Positions 56,064-64,000 of a stretch of 64,000 bases of DNA are shown here, one piece after another (the first letter of the stretch is position 1; each line of letters begins with the position of its first letter). The translations under genes were made by a program, and so were the position numbers. The notes under the pieces are model-generated. The model worked only from the letters and a program-made list of their open reading frames with translations. It made no database searches and had not been told where the DNA came from. Origin of the DNA: Vreelandella andesensis (GTDB lineage: Bacteria > Pseudomonadota > Gammaproteobacteria > Pseudomonadales > Halomonadaceae). The stretch covers positions 1 through 64,000 of the forward strand of contig NZ_RZHG01000028.1 in NCBI RefSeq assembly GCF_003989795.1, in the 5' to 3' direction.

Positions 56064-56102
56064 AAAATTACAATAATTACGTAATACATAAAACGTAATT
56101 TT
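56064..56102. promoter_or_regulatory. Nested inverted repeat, candidate KfrA operator
   Basis: AAAATTAC (56064-56071) and GTAATTTT (56095-56102) flank the perfect ten-base palindrome ATTACGTAAT (56076-56085). A second ACGTAAT lies at 56094. The site is 50-90 bases upstream of the kfrA-like gene, in the divergent region. Confidence 0.6.
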
Positions 56103-56124
56103 ATTTACATTAAAGTCAATAAAT

Positions 56125-56148
56125 TCAAGATTACTCCCATAATCTTGA
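56125..56148. promoter_or_regulatory. Inverted repeat between the KfrA-like and recombinase genes
   Basis: TCAAGATTA, six bases, TAATCTTGA make a perfect nine-base inverted repeat 66 bases before the recombinase ATG. It could be an operator, or a recombination site of the adjacent recombinase, since core sites of tyrosine recombinases have this shape with 6-8 base spacers. Confidence 0.6.
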
Positions 56149-56213
56149 GTTTTAGCGCTGATAACACCACACTTAGCCACTGAAAGCGTATGCAATGACC
56201 GAGGAAGTGGTGG

Positions 56214-57410
56214 ATGCCCAGAGAAGTGTCAAAACAACAAAAATCAGCCAGTAAAGTCCTAGAAAAAGACAGTTGGCCTGATCTTCTGCCTATATTTTCC
56301 TCGCCAGTTACCTCGCGAATTGACACGCTATTCATTGATGTCAAAAATGACTTTGAGGCGGTAGCAGCATGGCTCCAGGAGTATCAAGACAGTCCCCAAA
56401 CACTGAAAAGTTACCGCCGAGAAGCAGAGCGCTTGCTGCTTTGGTTGACCAACCAAGATAAGCCGTTATGCGCTATGAATCGTGAATTGTTGCGTCAATA
56501 TGAGGTGTTTTTAGAAAACCCGCAGCCAGCGCAGCAATGGGTGGGGCCAACTAAGCCACGCCACCATGCACAATGGCGACCCTTCCGCGGTGGGCTTTCA
56601 CCGGCAAGTCGACGGCAAAGTCTGATTATCTTGCAGGGCATGTATAGCTGGCTAATAGAAGCAGGGTGGGTTAGCCACAACCCTTTCGTGCTCATGCGTG
56701 ACAAGGCGAGGCGACTGAATAATCAAACGCAGACAATTGAGCGCTATTTAGAGCGCGATCTGTGGGCATGGTGTTGGGAATGGATGAATGCGTCAGCAAA
56801 GCCTATCAGTGAACGAGAAGCTTACGAGCAGGCGCGACGACGGTTTATATTTAGCTTCGCTTATTTGTTAGCACCGCGTATTAGTGAAATGGCCAATGCG
56901 CAGATGGATGATTTTCAGGAGCGCGAAGGACGCTGGTGGTGGGTGGTGGTCGGTAAGGGGAGTAAGCTTGCGCGTGTACCAGTACCTGATGATATGCTTG
57001 AATGTTTAATAGAATGGCGAGAAGCGCTTGCATTAAAAGGGCTGCCCAGCTACCAAGAACCAACTCCCCTAATACGGGCGCTGGATAAGCATCGCGGAAT
57101 TACCGACAACCAGCTATATCGATTGATTAAAGGCGTTTTTAGCGACGCAGCCGATGCACTAGAGGCACAGCATGGCAAGCCTGCCTATGTCAGCGCGCTA
57201 CGTCGGGCAACACCTCACTGGTTGCGGCATACGGCGATCACGCACCAAGCCCAATCGGGAGTAAGCCTGCGCTATTTAGCGGAAAGCGCCCGTCATTCCA
57301 AACTGGATACGACTAGCCGATACTTACATACCGAAGATCATGAGTGGCATCGTGAACAGCAGCGTCATCGCTTGAAAACACCCCCAAAAACGCCTTCTAA
57401 CCCGTTATAA
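56214..57410 (+). CDS. Tyrosine-family site-specific recombinase / integrase
   Basis: The 398-residue product has an N-terminal SAM-like DNA-binding domain (about 45-150; TLKSYRREAERLLLWLTNQDKPL) and a C-terminal catalytic domain (about 185-390). Catalytic residues are visible: R in APRISEM, K in GKGSK, H and R in HWLRHTAI, H in ARHSKLD and nucleophile Y in SRYLHTEDH. No phage or island genes follow; instead sufE follows directly. The pairing with a KfrA-like gene suggests a conserved chromosomal module rather than a mobile-element remnant. Confidence 0.9.
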   Translation: MPREVSKQQKSASKVLEKDSWPDLLPIFSSPVTSRIDTLFIDVKNDFEAVAAWLQEYQDSPQTLKSYRREAERLLLWLTNQDKPLCAMNRELLRQYEVFLENPQPAQQWVGPTKPRHHAQWRPFRGGLSPASRRQSLIILQGMYSWLIEAGWVSHNPFVLMRDKARRLNNQTQTIERYLERDLWAWCWEWMNASAKPISEREAYEQARRRFIFSFAYLLAPRISEMANAQMDDFQEREGRWWWVVVGKGSKLARVPVPDDMLECLIEWREALALKGLPSYQEPTPLIRALDKHRGITDNQLYRLIKGVFSDAADALEAQHGKPAYVSALRRATPHWLRHTAITHQAQSGVSLRYLAESARHSKLDTTSRYLHTEDHEWHREQQRHRLKTPPKTPSNPL

Positions 57411-57448
57411 TGCAAGTGACATTGAGACACCAACCCAAAGGAAACGCC

Positions 57449-57868
57449 ATGGCAACTTCAGGCGCTGAGCTGGCCCAGCAAGAACTGGTCGAAGAGTTTG
57501 AGATATTTGATAACTGGATGGATCGTTATCAATACATTATCGATATGGGAAAGCAATTGCCTGACTTTCCGGAAAAGCAGCGAACGGAAGAGTTTAAAAT
57601 TCAAGGCTGTCAATCCAACGTATGGATGTGTCACGAAGAGCAGGGCGACAAGCTGATTTTTAAGGCTACCTCGGATGCTGCCATCGTCTCAGGATTAATT
57701 GCGTTACTGCTGAGAATCTATAGTGAACGCACACCTGATGAGATCAACCATACCGAGCCGCACTTTTTGAAGGATTTAGGGTTAGATAAGCACTTATCGC
57801 CTACCCGCAGTAATGGCTTGCATGCCATGTTAGAACGTATCTACCAGGTAGCTAAGCAGCCACAATAG
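57449..57868 (+). CDS. sufE: SufE-family cysteine desulfurase sulfur acceptor
   Basis: The 139-residue protein accepts sulfur from a SufS/CsdA desulfurase for Fe-S assembly. The sulfur-accepting cysteine is in KIQGCQSNVWM. GGAAACG precedes the ATG at 57449. It begins 38 bases after the recombinase stop and converges with yidD. Confidence 0.92.
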   Translation: MATSGAELAQQELVEEFEIFDNWMDRYQYIIDMGKQLPDFPEKQRTEEFKIQGCQSNVWMCHEEQGDKLIFKATSDAAIVSGLIALLLRIYSERTPDEINHTEPHFLKDLGLDKHLSPTRSNGLHAMLERIYQVAKQPQ

Positions 57869-57885
57869 AGAGCGGGTTTGTAGTA

Positions 57886-58218
57886 TCAGCGCCGATGATT
57901 GCACTTAGAGTGTGGCGGCGCTGTTAAGTCAGGGTCTTCCTGACACAGCTGTTCGCTTCTGCCGCCAGGCACTGGATCAATACCACCATCGCTACCTGGA
58001 TGGCAGCGTACAATGCGCTTTATTGCCATCCATCCACCCTTAAAGGGGCCATGTACCTGAATAGCTTCAACGGTATAGGAAGAGCAGCTAGGCCAGAAAC
58101 GGCAGCGCGGCCCTAGTAGCGGGCTAAGGGTGTATTGATACACTTTGATAAAGCCAATCATCACCATTGCAAGTGCTTTCGAAGCCCTGCGCTTTGCTGA
58201 GGTTAGCAGTCGTGACAC
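57886..58218 (-). CDS. yidD: Membrane protein insertion efficiency factor YidD
   Basis: The 110-residue protein belongs to the DUF37/YidD family: [31 protein letters not shown] and [18 protein letters not shown] are diagnostic, with conserved cysteines. It is thought to act at the inner membrane with YidC. It is unusual that yidD is not in the usual rpmH-rnpA-yidD-yidC block but after hisI, overlapping it by one base (58218). The gene may be a second copy. Confidence 0.92.
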   Translation of the reverse strand: MSRLLTSAKRRASKALAMVMIGFIKVYQYTLSPLLGPRCRFWPSCSSYTVEAIQVHGPFKGGWMAIKRIVRCHPGSDGGIDPVPGGRSEQLCQEDPDLTAPPHSKCNHRR

Positions 58219-58685
58219 TATTTCTTTCCGTAGAGCGTCGCAGGGTCGATAAGCGGTTCGCTGGTAATAGTGGCATGCTCATTGCTGAGCGATACATAAA
58301 AGCAGCTTCGTCGACCCGTGTGACAAGCAGGGCCTGTTTGGTCAACCTGGAGTAACAGCGTGTCACCATCGCAATCGAGGGTAGCAGTTTTCAACTGCTG
58401 TTGTTGACCAGAGGTTTCCCCTTTGCGCCAAAGCTTTTGACGTGAGCGTGAATAGTAGCAAACACGCTGTGTTGCTAGCGTTTCTTCGAGTGCCTCGCGG
58501 TTCATCCACGCCATCATTAATACTTCACCCGAATCAAACTGCTGAGCAATGGCTGGAAGCAGACCAGCTTCGTTAAAGCGAACTGCATCCAGCAGGGTTT
58601 TCGTACTGGGCAAGGTGTCGGACGGGTTAGCAGACTCAAGGGCTTTAAAGAGGTTGCGTGGGTCTAATGGGGTAAAACGGGACAT
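58218..58685 (-). CDS. hisI: Phosphoribosyl-AMP cyclohydrolase HisI (stand-alone)
   Basis: This enzyme opens the adenine ring of PR-AMP, the third step of histidine synthesis. The 155-residue product has only the cyclohydrolase domain, with no HisE fused. The metal residues are intact: D104, D106, D108 in DCDGD for magnesium and C105, C121, C128 for zinc, with the family spacings of 16 and 7. It overlaps zur by one base and yidD by one base, so it is part of a zinc-regulator operon rather than a his operon. An N-terminal extension of about 30 residues is unusual. Confidence 0.9.
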   Translation of the reverse strand: MSRFTPLDPRNLFKALESANPSDTLPSTKTLLDAVRFNEAGLLPAIAQQFDSGEVLMMAWMNREALEETLATQRVCYYSRSRQKLWRKGETSGQQQQLKTATLDCDGDTLLLQVDQTGPACHTGRRSCFYVSLSNEHATITSEPLIDPATLYGKK

Positions 58686-59134
58686 TACTCATTACTCGCT
58701 GGTCGGCAATTTTGGCATAAGCCTTGAAGCTCTATCGTTTGGCGCTCGACGTTGAACCCTTGACGCTTGGCTAAGTCAGCCAGTTGGTCACTTATTTCAT
58801 CTAAGTGAAGCTCTTCAACATAGCCACAGTGGCGACAAATCAACAGCTGAAAGCCATGGGCATGCTCCGGACATGCGCAGGCAACATAAGCATTCTGAGA
58901 CTCGATGCGATGAACGAGGCCTTGTTCGATAAGGAAGTCGAGCGCGCGGTAAACCGTAGGCGGTCTTGCTGCTGCATGCTCAGTGGAAAGCTGGTCTAGT
59001 AAATCATACGCTTTTAGGCCGCCACCATTATCAGCAATGAGCTCCAATACCCGGCGACGAATAGGCGTAAACCTAACGCCACGGTTGTGGCACTGCGATT
59101 CCGCTTGTTGTAACAGCGTATTAGCTTCAGTCAT
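58685..59134 (-). CDS. zur: Zinc uptake regulator Zur (Fur family)
   Basis: The 149-residue repressor has the Fur-type winged helix N-terminus ([46 protein letters not shown]) and structural zinc cysteines in CRHC and CQNC, with [14 protein letters not shown] as the sensor region. The ACACPEH stretch fits Zur rather than Fur. It represses zinc import when zinc is ample. It is 31 bases after an ATP-grasp gene and directly before hisI. Confidence 0.9.
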   Translation of the reverse strand: MTEANTLLQQAESQCHNRGVRFTPIRRRVLELIADNGGGLKAYDLLDQLSTEHAAARPPTVYRALDFLIEQGLVHRIESQNAYVACACPEHAHGFQLLICRHCGYVEELHLDEISDQLADLAKRQGFNVERQTIELQGLCQNCRPASNE

Positions 59135-59165
59135 TAGGGTACTCGTTGAACTTAATATGCGTAGT

Positions 59166-60164
59166 TTACGCCGTCGTCGAAGAGGTGTCAGGCGTTTCTA
59201 CGAGTTCGCTTTTTCGAGCAAAGTGATGCTGTGCAAACGCCACTCGCTCAGCGACGGGAATACCATCTGGCTGCTGTTCAATCAGATCAAGCCGACGACG
59301 GAGTCCTTCACCGTTAGTCATTTGAATAGCAAGCCCCGGGCGTGCGTTAAGTTCAAGCAGCATAGGGCCATGCTTTCTATCTAGCACCATGTCAGTGCCA
59401 AGGTAGCCAAGCCCCGTCATCTCGTAGCAGCCTGCTGCTAGGTGGAGCAGTGTATTCCATTGAGGAACGATTAGGCTGGCAAGGTCGTGACCTGTATCGG
59501 GGTGGCTAAAGCAAGGTCGATCAAACTGTACCCCCCGCAGGGCAGCTCCTGTGGCAATATTCAGGCCAACGCCAACAGCCCCCTGGTGTAGGTTGGCTTT
59601 GCCATCTGATGCCGCGGTAGAAAGCCGCATCATGGCCATCACCGGATACCCTTTAAAAACGATGACACGGATATCCGGCACACCTTCATAGGAATAGTCC
59701 ATGAGGCTTTCATTAAAATTAATCAGCGTTTCAATAACCGCTACATCTGGCGAGCCACCAAGTGAATAAAGCCCAGAGAGTATGTTCGAAACGTGGCGTT
59801 CAATATCCTCGATCGATAAGCTAACGCCACTTGGCTTGATAAAGGCCCGATCTTGTACATTTTCAATGACGAGTATGCCTTTCCCGCCACTGCCTTTGGC
59901 TGGTTTGATGACAAAACCGGCGTGGCCGCTCAGCATTTTATCGATGTGCTTGACGCCGAACTGAGTCGTCACCGTGCCAATAAGCTCTGGCGTCGTAATG
60001 CCGTAGCGTTGAGCGATAAGCTTAGTTTTCAACTTATCGTCAACAAGTGGATAAAGGCGCCGGGGATTATAACGGCCAATGTAGCGGATATTTCGCCGGT
60101 TCATGCCGATAATTCCCTTGTCTCTCAGTCGACTGGGCCACGTCCAGTTTTTTAACCAACTCAT
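59166..60164 (-). CDS. ATP-grasp ligase, alpha-L-glutamate ligase-like
   Basis: The 332-residue protein has an ATP-grasp fold: FVIKPAKGSGGKGILVI (nucleotide loop), VIETLINFNESLMDYSYEG, PDIRVIVFKG and the metal site MLLELNARPGLAIQM. It belongs to the RimK-like branch that forms peptide or isopeptide bonds, often with glutamate. It overlaps the 7TM gene by four bases and follows a lipoprotein retropepsin, the three forming a conserved set. The substrate is unknown; a peptide or protein tail is the leading inference. Confidence 0.87.
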   Translation of the reverse strand: MSWLKNWTWPSRLRDKGIIGMNRRNIRYIGRYNPRRLYPLVDDKLKTKLIAQRYGITTPELIGTVTTQFGVKHIDKMLSGHAGFVIKPAKGSGGKGILVIENVQDRAFIKPSGVSLSIEDIERHVSNILSGLYSLGGSPDVAVIETLINFNESLMDYSYEGVPDIRVIVFKGYPVMAMMRLSTAASDGKANLHQGAVGVGLNIATGAALRGVQFDRPCFSHPDTGHDLASLIVPQWNTLLHLAAGCYEMTGLGYLGTDMVLDRKHGPMLLELNARPGLAIQMTNGEGLRRRLDLIEQQPDGIPVAERVAFAQHHFARKSELVETPDTSSTTA

Positions 60165-61684
60165 GAGGTTTTCTCTTCGTCGGTAATTGGCTTAAATCGG
60201 CGTAGTTCCAGTAAACGGTAACCTGTGTAATTACCAAGCAATAAAATGAGTGCCATCAGAATGAACTGAACACCGAGGAAGTTGAATGTGATGTGGCGAA
60301 CCCAGGGGTTGTTCATTGCTAAGAAAGCTAATACAGCCGTTAACAGGCTACCCCCGCCTTGAATCAATACCTGCTTCGGACCTTCCTCTTCCCAAAGAAT
60401 CGACATCCGCTCGATCGTCCAGGCTAGAATGATCATCGGGAAGAAGGTGACGGTTAAACCAGCGCTCAACCCCATACGGTAAGCAATCACAGTAAAGATT
60501 GAAATAATTGCAATCACCGTGATGATGACCGCCGAGACCCTTGCTACCAGCAATAAATTTAGATATGACAGGTAGTTGCGAATAATCAGACCCATGGCCA
60601 CAATCAGCAGGAAGCCAATTAAGCCCGTTAGCAAGGTGGTTTGAATAAACGCTAATGCAATGAGCACCGGCATAAAGGTGCCCGATGTTTTCACCCCAAC
60701 TAGCACTCGTAAAAACACGACTACCAGTGCGCCAATAGGTATTAATAGAATTGTCTGGAAAAGTGCCTGTTCTTCCAAAGGGAGACTATGGATAGAGAAG
60801 TTCAGCAAGGTATTGTCGGAGTAGTGATTACGAACCGCAGCTGATGCAGGCTGATAATGGGTTAACATAGAAAAAGTGACACGGGAGTTAGTACCGCCCT
60901 GAACCTCCAGCACTGCGCGGCCACCCGTTTCCCAAAGCAGAAGGTTATCAGGTTTTCCCTCTTCGCCACTGGCGGGATTGAATAGTGACCAAGTTTCAGC
61001 AGATTCGTCGAACACTTGAATCCAGCTACTGAGCGTTTGTCGACGACGACCATCTTCCATCAGCAAACCGCTTACTTCTCTCGCATTGACGCCCGCCTGG
61101 TTTAATAAACGCACAATCAAAGCTGAGGGCTGTTCTTGGGTTAATAGTAAACGGGCATTTTCTTCTTGGCGGTCGCTATTAATATCTAAAATCAGCTCCC
61201 TCGCAAAGGTGGCGTTATTTGCACTGCGTGCCCAAGCGCGATCAATCAATTGGCTAGCTGCTGTGTCGTATGGGCTTTCCCAAGGGGGGGTAGACGACAA
61301 TTCTGGTGGTGTTTGTACCGGCGAGCGTGCATCCGGCGAAACAAGCATCTGTACAGAATAATATAGCTGTTGGCTACCGGCCGCATCGCGGATAGTCCAC
61401 ACAGCTTGGCGACCAAACTCATCTGCTTTATAGGCAAGACCGTACCCGGACGACGCCGTGTTTTCTGTTAATACTCGGTATCCCGCCTGATGTGAAGGCA
61501 GCGCTAAATCAACCTGAACGGGGCCGTCCTGAGCATTAAAATTAATAACCGCTTCGATTTCCCAGACTTGGCGTTGTTCGCCGGGTAACCAAGGGATTTC
61601 GAACTGAACATGTCGATGCACACTGGCGGCAATGCCAACCAACAATAGTAATCCAACGATCAAATAAAACGGCAACCGTGACAT
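60161..61684 (-). CDS. Inactive-transglutaminase 7TM protein (UUP1 family)
   Basis: The 507-residue protein has one N-terminal transmembrane helix, a periplasmic domain of about 260 residues with transglutaminase-like fold (about 20-285; RLLNQAGVNAREVSGLL, ETWSLFNPASG), and seven C-terminal helices (about 315-495). The catalytic cysteine of transglutaminases is not seen. This family is paired with an ATP-grasp ligase and a retropepsin-like protein in many proteobacteria. It presumably senses or handles a peptide in the periplasm. It overlaps the ligase gene by four bases. Confidence 0.85.
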   Translation of the reverse strand: MSRLPFYLIVGLLLLVGIAASVHRHVQFEIPWLPGEQRQVWEIEAVINFNAQDGPVQVDLALPSHQAGYRVLTENTASSGYGLAYKADEFGRQAVWTIRDAAGSQQLYYSVQMLVSPDARSPVQTPPELSSTPPWESPYDTAASQLIDRAWARSANNATFARELILDINSDRQEENARLLLTQEQPSALIVRLLNQAGVNAREVSGLLMEDGRRRQTLSSWIQVFDESAETWSLFNPASGEEGKPDNLLLWETGGRAVLEVQGGTNSRVTFSMLTHYQPASAAVRNHYSDNTLLNFSIHSLPLEEQALFQTILLIPIGALVVVFLRVLVGVKTSGTFMPVLIALAFIQTTLLTGLIGFLLIVAMGLIIRNYLSYLNLLLVARVSAVIITVIAIISIFTVIAYRMGLSAGLTVTFFPMIILAWTIERMSILWEEEGPKQVLIQGGGSLLTAVLAFLAMNNPWVRHITFNFLGVQFILMALILLLGNYTGYRLLELRRFKPITDEEKTS

Positions 61685-61722
61685 TATGATTCCTTTCGGC
61701 CAAAAACGGCGGGGGAGAGTTG

Positions 61723-62568
61723 TTACTCTTCAGTATCGTCTTGATCTGCTGCTTCATCATCAACGGCTTTGTCGGCGGGCTCACCACCAGGAAATTCTGG
61801 GCGTTCATAACGATAGGTCTGAGCAACATCAATGGTTGCAATATCCATCATGAACCGACGCCCCAGGAGCACTGGGTAATCCAAATGTGTGCGGTCATTG
61901 AGGGTGAACTCAACGTTTTCGCGAATTGGCCCTAGGGTCATTAATAGTGAAATCACTGGACGAGAATCTTCACCTGACGCCTGAACAATACGTACTCTGC
62001 GTACAATTGGCGTTTCAATCCATTCATCTCGCACGCGATCTACGACAACGTCATCGTCGTTTAGTGCCAACTTGAAACGCACCCAGTTTTCGCCATCACG
62101 CTCAAAGCGGGTAATGTCGGCAGCAGAAAGTGAAGAAGTGTTGGCTCCTGAGTCGATGCGCGCTTTCAAGTAGGTGCCAACACTAGGCAATCCAACCCAT
62201 TCACTTCGGCCCAGCAGCGCTTTGTTGTCCTGAACGGTATCAACATCACACTCTTCGCGAACAATGACGGGCTCTTCACCACGTGCTTGCAAACCTGCAA
62301 CATCTTGACGCAAATAACGCAATAAACTGCCGACTTCGCGTACATCAGCAGTCAATGCTTGGTGGTGCTGCTGTTGGTTAAGCTGCTGTTCACGGAGTGT
62401 AGGTGCGGAAACGCATTGCTGGGCAATAGAGGTTTCAAGCTCAAGGATACGCGAGTTAAAAGACGCCTCGCTCAATGGCGGCGGATCATTCGTTTCTGGC
62501 GGCGTCACAGCGCAGCCTGCAAACGAAAGCGACAAACCAGCCATCAGACACAATACTCCTAAGCGCAT
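61723..62568 (-). CDS. Lipoprotein retropepsin-like peptidase (RimB-like, ATP-dependent zinc protease family)
   Basis: The 281-residue product has a lipoprotein signal with lipobox (SFAGC, C19), a coiled-coil-like linker (about 60-100) and a retropepsin domain (about 115-255) with the active aspartate in RIDSGANTSSL. The C-terminus is acidic. The fold is an aspartic-type peptidase; annotation as a zinc protease is a historical name. It is the first gene of the six-gene run. Anchoring puts the peptidase in the periplasm or outer membrane, near the 7TM protein. Confidence 0.85.
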   Translation of the reverse strand: MRLGVLCLMAGLSLSFAGCAVTPPETNDPPPLSEASFNSRILELETSIAQQCVSAPTLREQQLNQQQHHQALTADVREVGSLLRYLRQDVAGLQARGEEPVIVREECDVDTVQDNKALLGRSEWVGLPSVGTYLKARIDSGANTSSLSAADITRFERDGENWVRFKLALNDDDVVVDRVRDEWIETPIVRRVRIVQASGEDSRPVISLLMTLGPIRENVEFTLNDRTHLDYPVLLGRRFMMDIATIDVAQTYRYERPEFPGGEPADKAVDDEAADQDDTEE

Positions 62569-62792
62569 AACGTGAGGTATCCTTAAACAAGAAGAGGTGA
62601 GTCATTAGTTGAAGAACATTGCATTATCTAACTCGAGCGCACGGTTTTGAAACCTTTATTTATCTGATTTAACATAATATATATTATACGAACCTATATG
62701 GTTCAAAGGATATATCGCGTAACAGTACTGTGTTGCACCATTTTCTCCTACAATAGCTATACGTAAAACATTCGCCATTTAGGAAATCTCTA

Positions 62793-63329
62793 ATGATCAG
62801 CATACGCAAGTTCATAATGGTAGCCACCCTATTCGTGTTGGCTGGCTGTGCCAATGTCGAGGTTGAAGATTATGCCAATACAACACCTCGTTTAGATATC
62901 GCTGAGTACTTCACTGGCAACACGCGCGCCTGGGGCATGGTGCAAGACTACTCTGGCGAAGTACAGCGCCGTTTTACGGTCGACATCACCGGAACGTATA
63001 GCGATGATACGTTGACACTTGATGAAGCTTTTTTGTTTGCCGATGGTGAGACAGATCGTCGGGTATGGGAATTTGAACGCGTTGACGATCATCGCTGGAT
63101 CGGCACAGCCAACGACGTTGAAGGCCAGGTGGATGCTCGACAGTATGGGCACGCTTTTCATATGCGCTATCCGCTTGATATCGAAGTAAGCGGCCGTACT
63201 ATCCGTTTTACAATGGATGATTGGATGTATTTACAGCCCGATGGTCGTTTGATAAATCGTACCGCAATGCGCAAATTTGGCCTTACCTTGGGTGAAATTA
63301 CCCTGGTTTTTGAGCAAGTTGACCCTTGA
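62793..63329 (+). CDS. DUF3833 lipoprotein
   Basis: The 178-residue product has a lipoprotein signal (VLAGC, C19) and matches DUF3833 by TPRLDIAEYFTGNTRAWGMVQDYSGEVQRRF and the C-terminal beta-strand pattern YLQPDGRLINRTAMRKFG. Members are lipocalin-like predicted outer membrane lipoproteins, commonly near cyclopropane-fatty-acid or carotenoid-like gene sets, of unknown role. Here it stands alone before a terminator. Confidence 0.87.
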   Translation: MISIRKFIMVATLFVLAGCANVEVEDYANTTPRLDIAEYFTGNTRAWGMVQDYSGEVQRRFTVDITGTYSDDTLTLDEAFLFADGETDRRVWEFERVDDHRWIGTANDVEGQVDARQYGHAFHMRYPLDIEVSGRTIRFTMDDWMYLQPDGRLINRTAMRKFGLTLGEITLVFEQVDP

Positions 63330-63341
63330 TTCACAAATGCA

Positions 63342-63373
63342 AAAAACAGCCTGCTTAAAAGCAGGCTGTTTTT
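63342..63373. terminator. Bidirectional terminator between the DUF3833 gene and ectC
   Basis: AAAAACAGCCTGC, loop of six, GCAGGCTGTTTTT; T-runs arise on both strands, so it serves both convergent genes. Confidence 0.93.
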
Positions 63374-63408
63374 ATTATCAGCTAATCAAAAAAACTAACG
63401 TAAGCGAT

Positions 63409-63801
63409 CTACTCACCAGCGGGTGCGTATGAACCGTCTTCCTGATGTACTTCATTGCCAGTAATAGGTGGCGTGAACACACATGCTAAATGCATAGTTT
63501 TGTGGGCACGCAACAGGTGTTCATCGTGCTGGTCAAGAATATAAATATCGCCTGGCTTAATTGGCCAGATTTTACCATCTGCCAGGGTCTCTACCTCTCC
63601 CTCGCCTTCAATGCAGTAAACAGATTCATAATGGTGCTTATAGTGAATATGCGTTTCGGTACCTTCGAAGATGCGTGTAATGTGGAACGAGAAGTTCCCA
63701 CCATCATTGGCCAGTACCAAACGCGTGCTATCCCAGTTACCATTTTCTGCGGTGACAAGACGATCTGTTTTACGTGCTTCTTCAATATTGCGAACGATCA
63801 T
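63409..63801 (-). CDS. ectC: L-ectoine synthase EctC
   Basis: This cupin enzyme closes N-gamma-acetyl-diaminobutyrate to ectoine, the main compatible solute of halophiles. The 130 residues show cupin metal and substrate residues ([33 protein letters not shown]) and the family N-terminus [16 protein letters not shown]. It lies 100 bases after ectB in the minus-strand ectABC order. Confidence 0.97.
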   Translation of the reverse strand: MIVRNIEEARKTDRLVTAENGNWDSTRLVLANDGGNFSFHITRIFEGTETHIHYKHHYESVYCIEGEGEVETLADGKIWPIKPGDIYILDQHDEHLLRAHKTMHLACVFTPPITGNEVHQEDGSYAPAGE

Positions 63802-63901
63802 AGATGTACTCCAATGCGAGGCGTTTGATTTGAAACCAAACGCCTCAGTACTGAATTGATGCTACTTACTAAACCTACTACGAAAGCAGCTTAATCCTGA
63901 A

Positions 63902-64000
63902 TTACGCCTGGATAACAGCATTGACGGAAGCTTCAAGAATATCCAGTGCTTCCAGCAAGTCCTCATCTTTGATGGTCAGCGGGCATAGACACTTTACTAC
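63902..64000 (-). CDS. ectB: Diaminobutyrate 2-oxoglutarate transaminase EctB, C-terminal fragment (cut by window edge)
   Basis: The last 32 residues before a TAA stop (ending LLEALDILEASVNAVIQA) match the C-terminus of EctB. The gene continues beyond the right edge. It makes L-2,4-diaminobutyrate from aspartate semialdehyde, upstream of EctA and EctC. Confidence 0.88.
   Translation of the reverse strand, partial: VVKCLCPLTIKDEDLLEALDILEASVNAVIQA

Noticed and set aside
56214..57410. Prophage or integrative element starting at the recombinase
   Set aside because: No tRNA target, phage or conjugation genes follow; core genes flank both sides.
59135..59165. Zur box in front of zur
   Set aside because: Only 31 bases are available and no AT-rich palindrome of the expected kind is seen.

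Overview
The window looks like chromosomal DNA of a marine or halophilic gammaproteobacterium, most likely Halomonas or a close relative in the Halomonadaceae. This rests on the ectoine genes at the right edge (ectC and the end of ectB), the style of the core genes (metH, nfuA, pdxH, tusDCBE, cyanide-insensitive-type cydAB) and the overall protein character. No tRNA, rRNA or CRISPR array was seen. The species assignment is an inference.

Left part (1-16 kb). A complete IS3-family element with a classical A AAA AAG slip site sits at the edge. After about 0.7 kb of AT-rich DNA comes a full light-harvesting operon: proteorhodopsin, crtE, crtI, crtB, crtY, blh and idi, mostly with overlapping ends. 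Together these make IPP/DMAPP into GGPP, phytoene, lycopene and beta-carotene, cleave it to retinal, and supply the opsin that uses it. A flavin amine oxidase follows with its own promoter. Next is a LysR regulator divergent from dabB-dabA, which encode a proton-gradient-driven inorganic carbon accumulation complex. A light-driven proton pump therefore lies close to a proton-driven carbon importer.

Middle part (16-34 kb). This holds an exported protein with an octapeptide repeat, a hipA-hipB toxin-antitoxin pair behind four 16-bp tandem repeats, and two divergent c-di-GMP proteins: a PilZ protein with a ruined HD-GYP domain and a GAF-PAS-PAS-GGDEF-EAL protein, separated by 15-bp tandem repeats. 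It continues with an AttEFGH-like ABC system with a fused permease, lldD, cioAB-type cytochrome bd oxidase, a YheT-family hydrolase and an aldo-keto reductase.

Right part (34-64 kb). Mostly housekeeping genes: yccA, tusDCBE, pdxH, wrbA, sulfite reductase with a DUF934 partner, metH, nfuA and sufE. More unusual are three sets: a class II-like deacetylase divergent from a Pat-type protein acetyltransferase, a KfrA-like coiled-coil protein divergent from a tyrosine recombinase with palindromes between them, and a six-gene minus-strand run. In that run a lipoprotein retropepsin, a 7TM inactive-transglutaminase protein and an ATP-grasp ligase (a poorly understood predicted peptide-ligase system) precede zur, a stand-alone hisI and yidD. 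The window ends in the ectoine operon.
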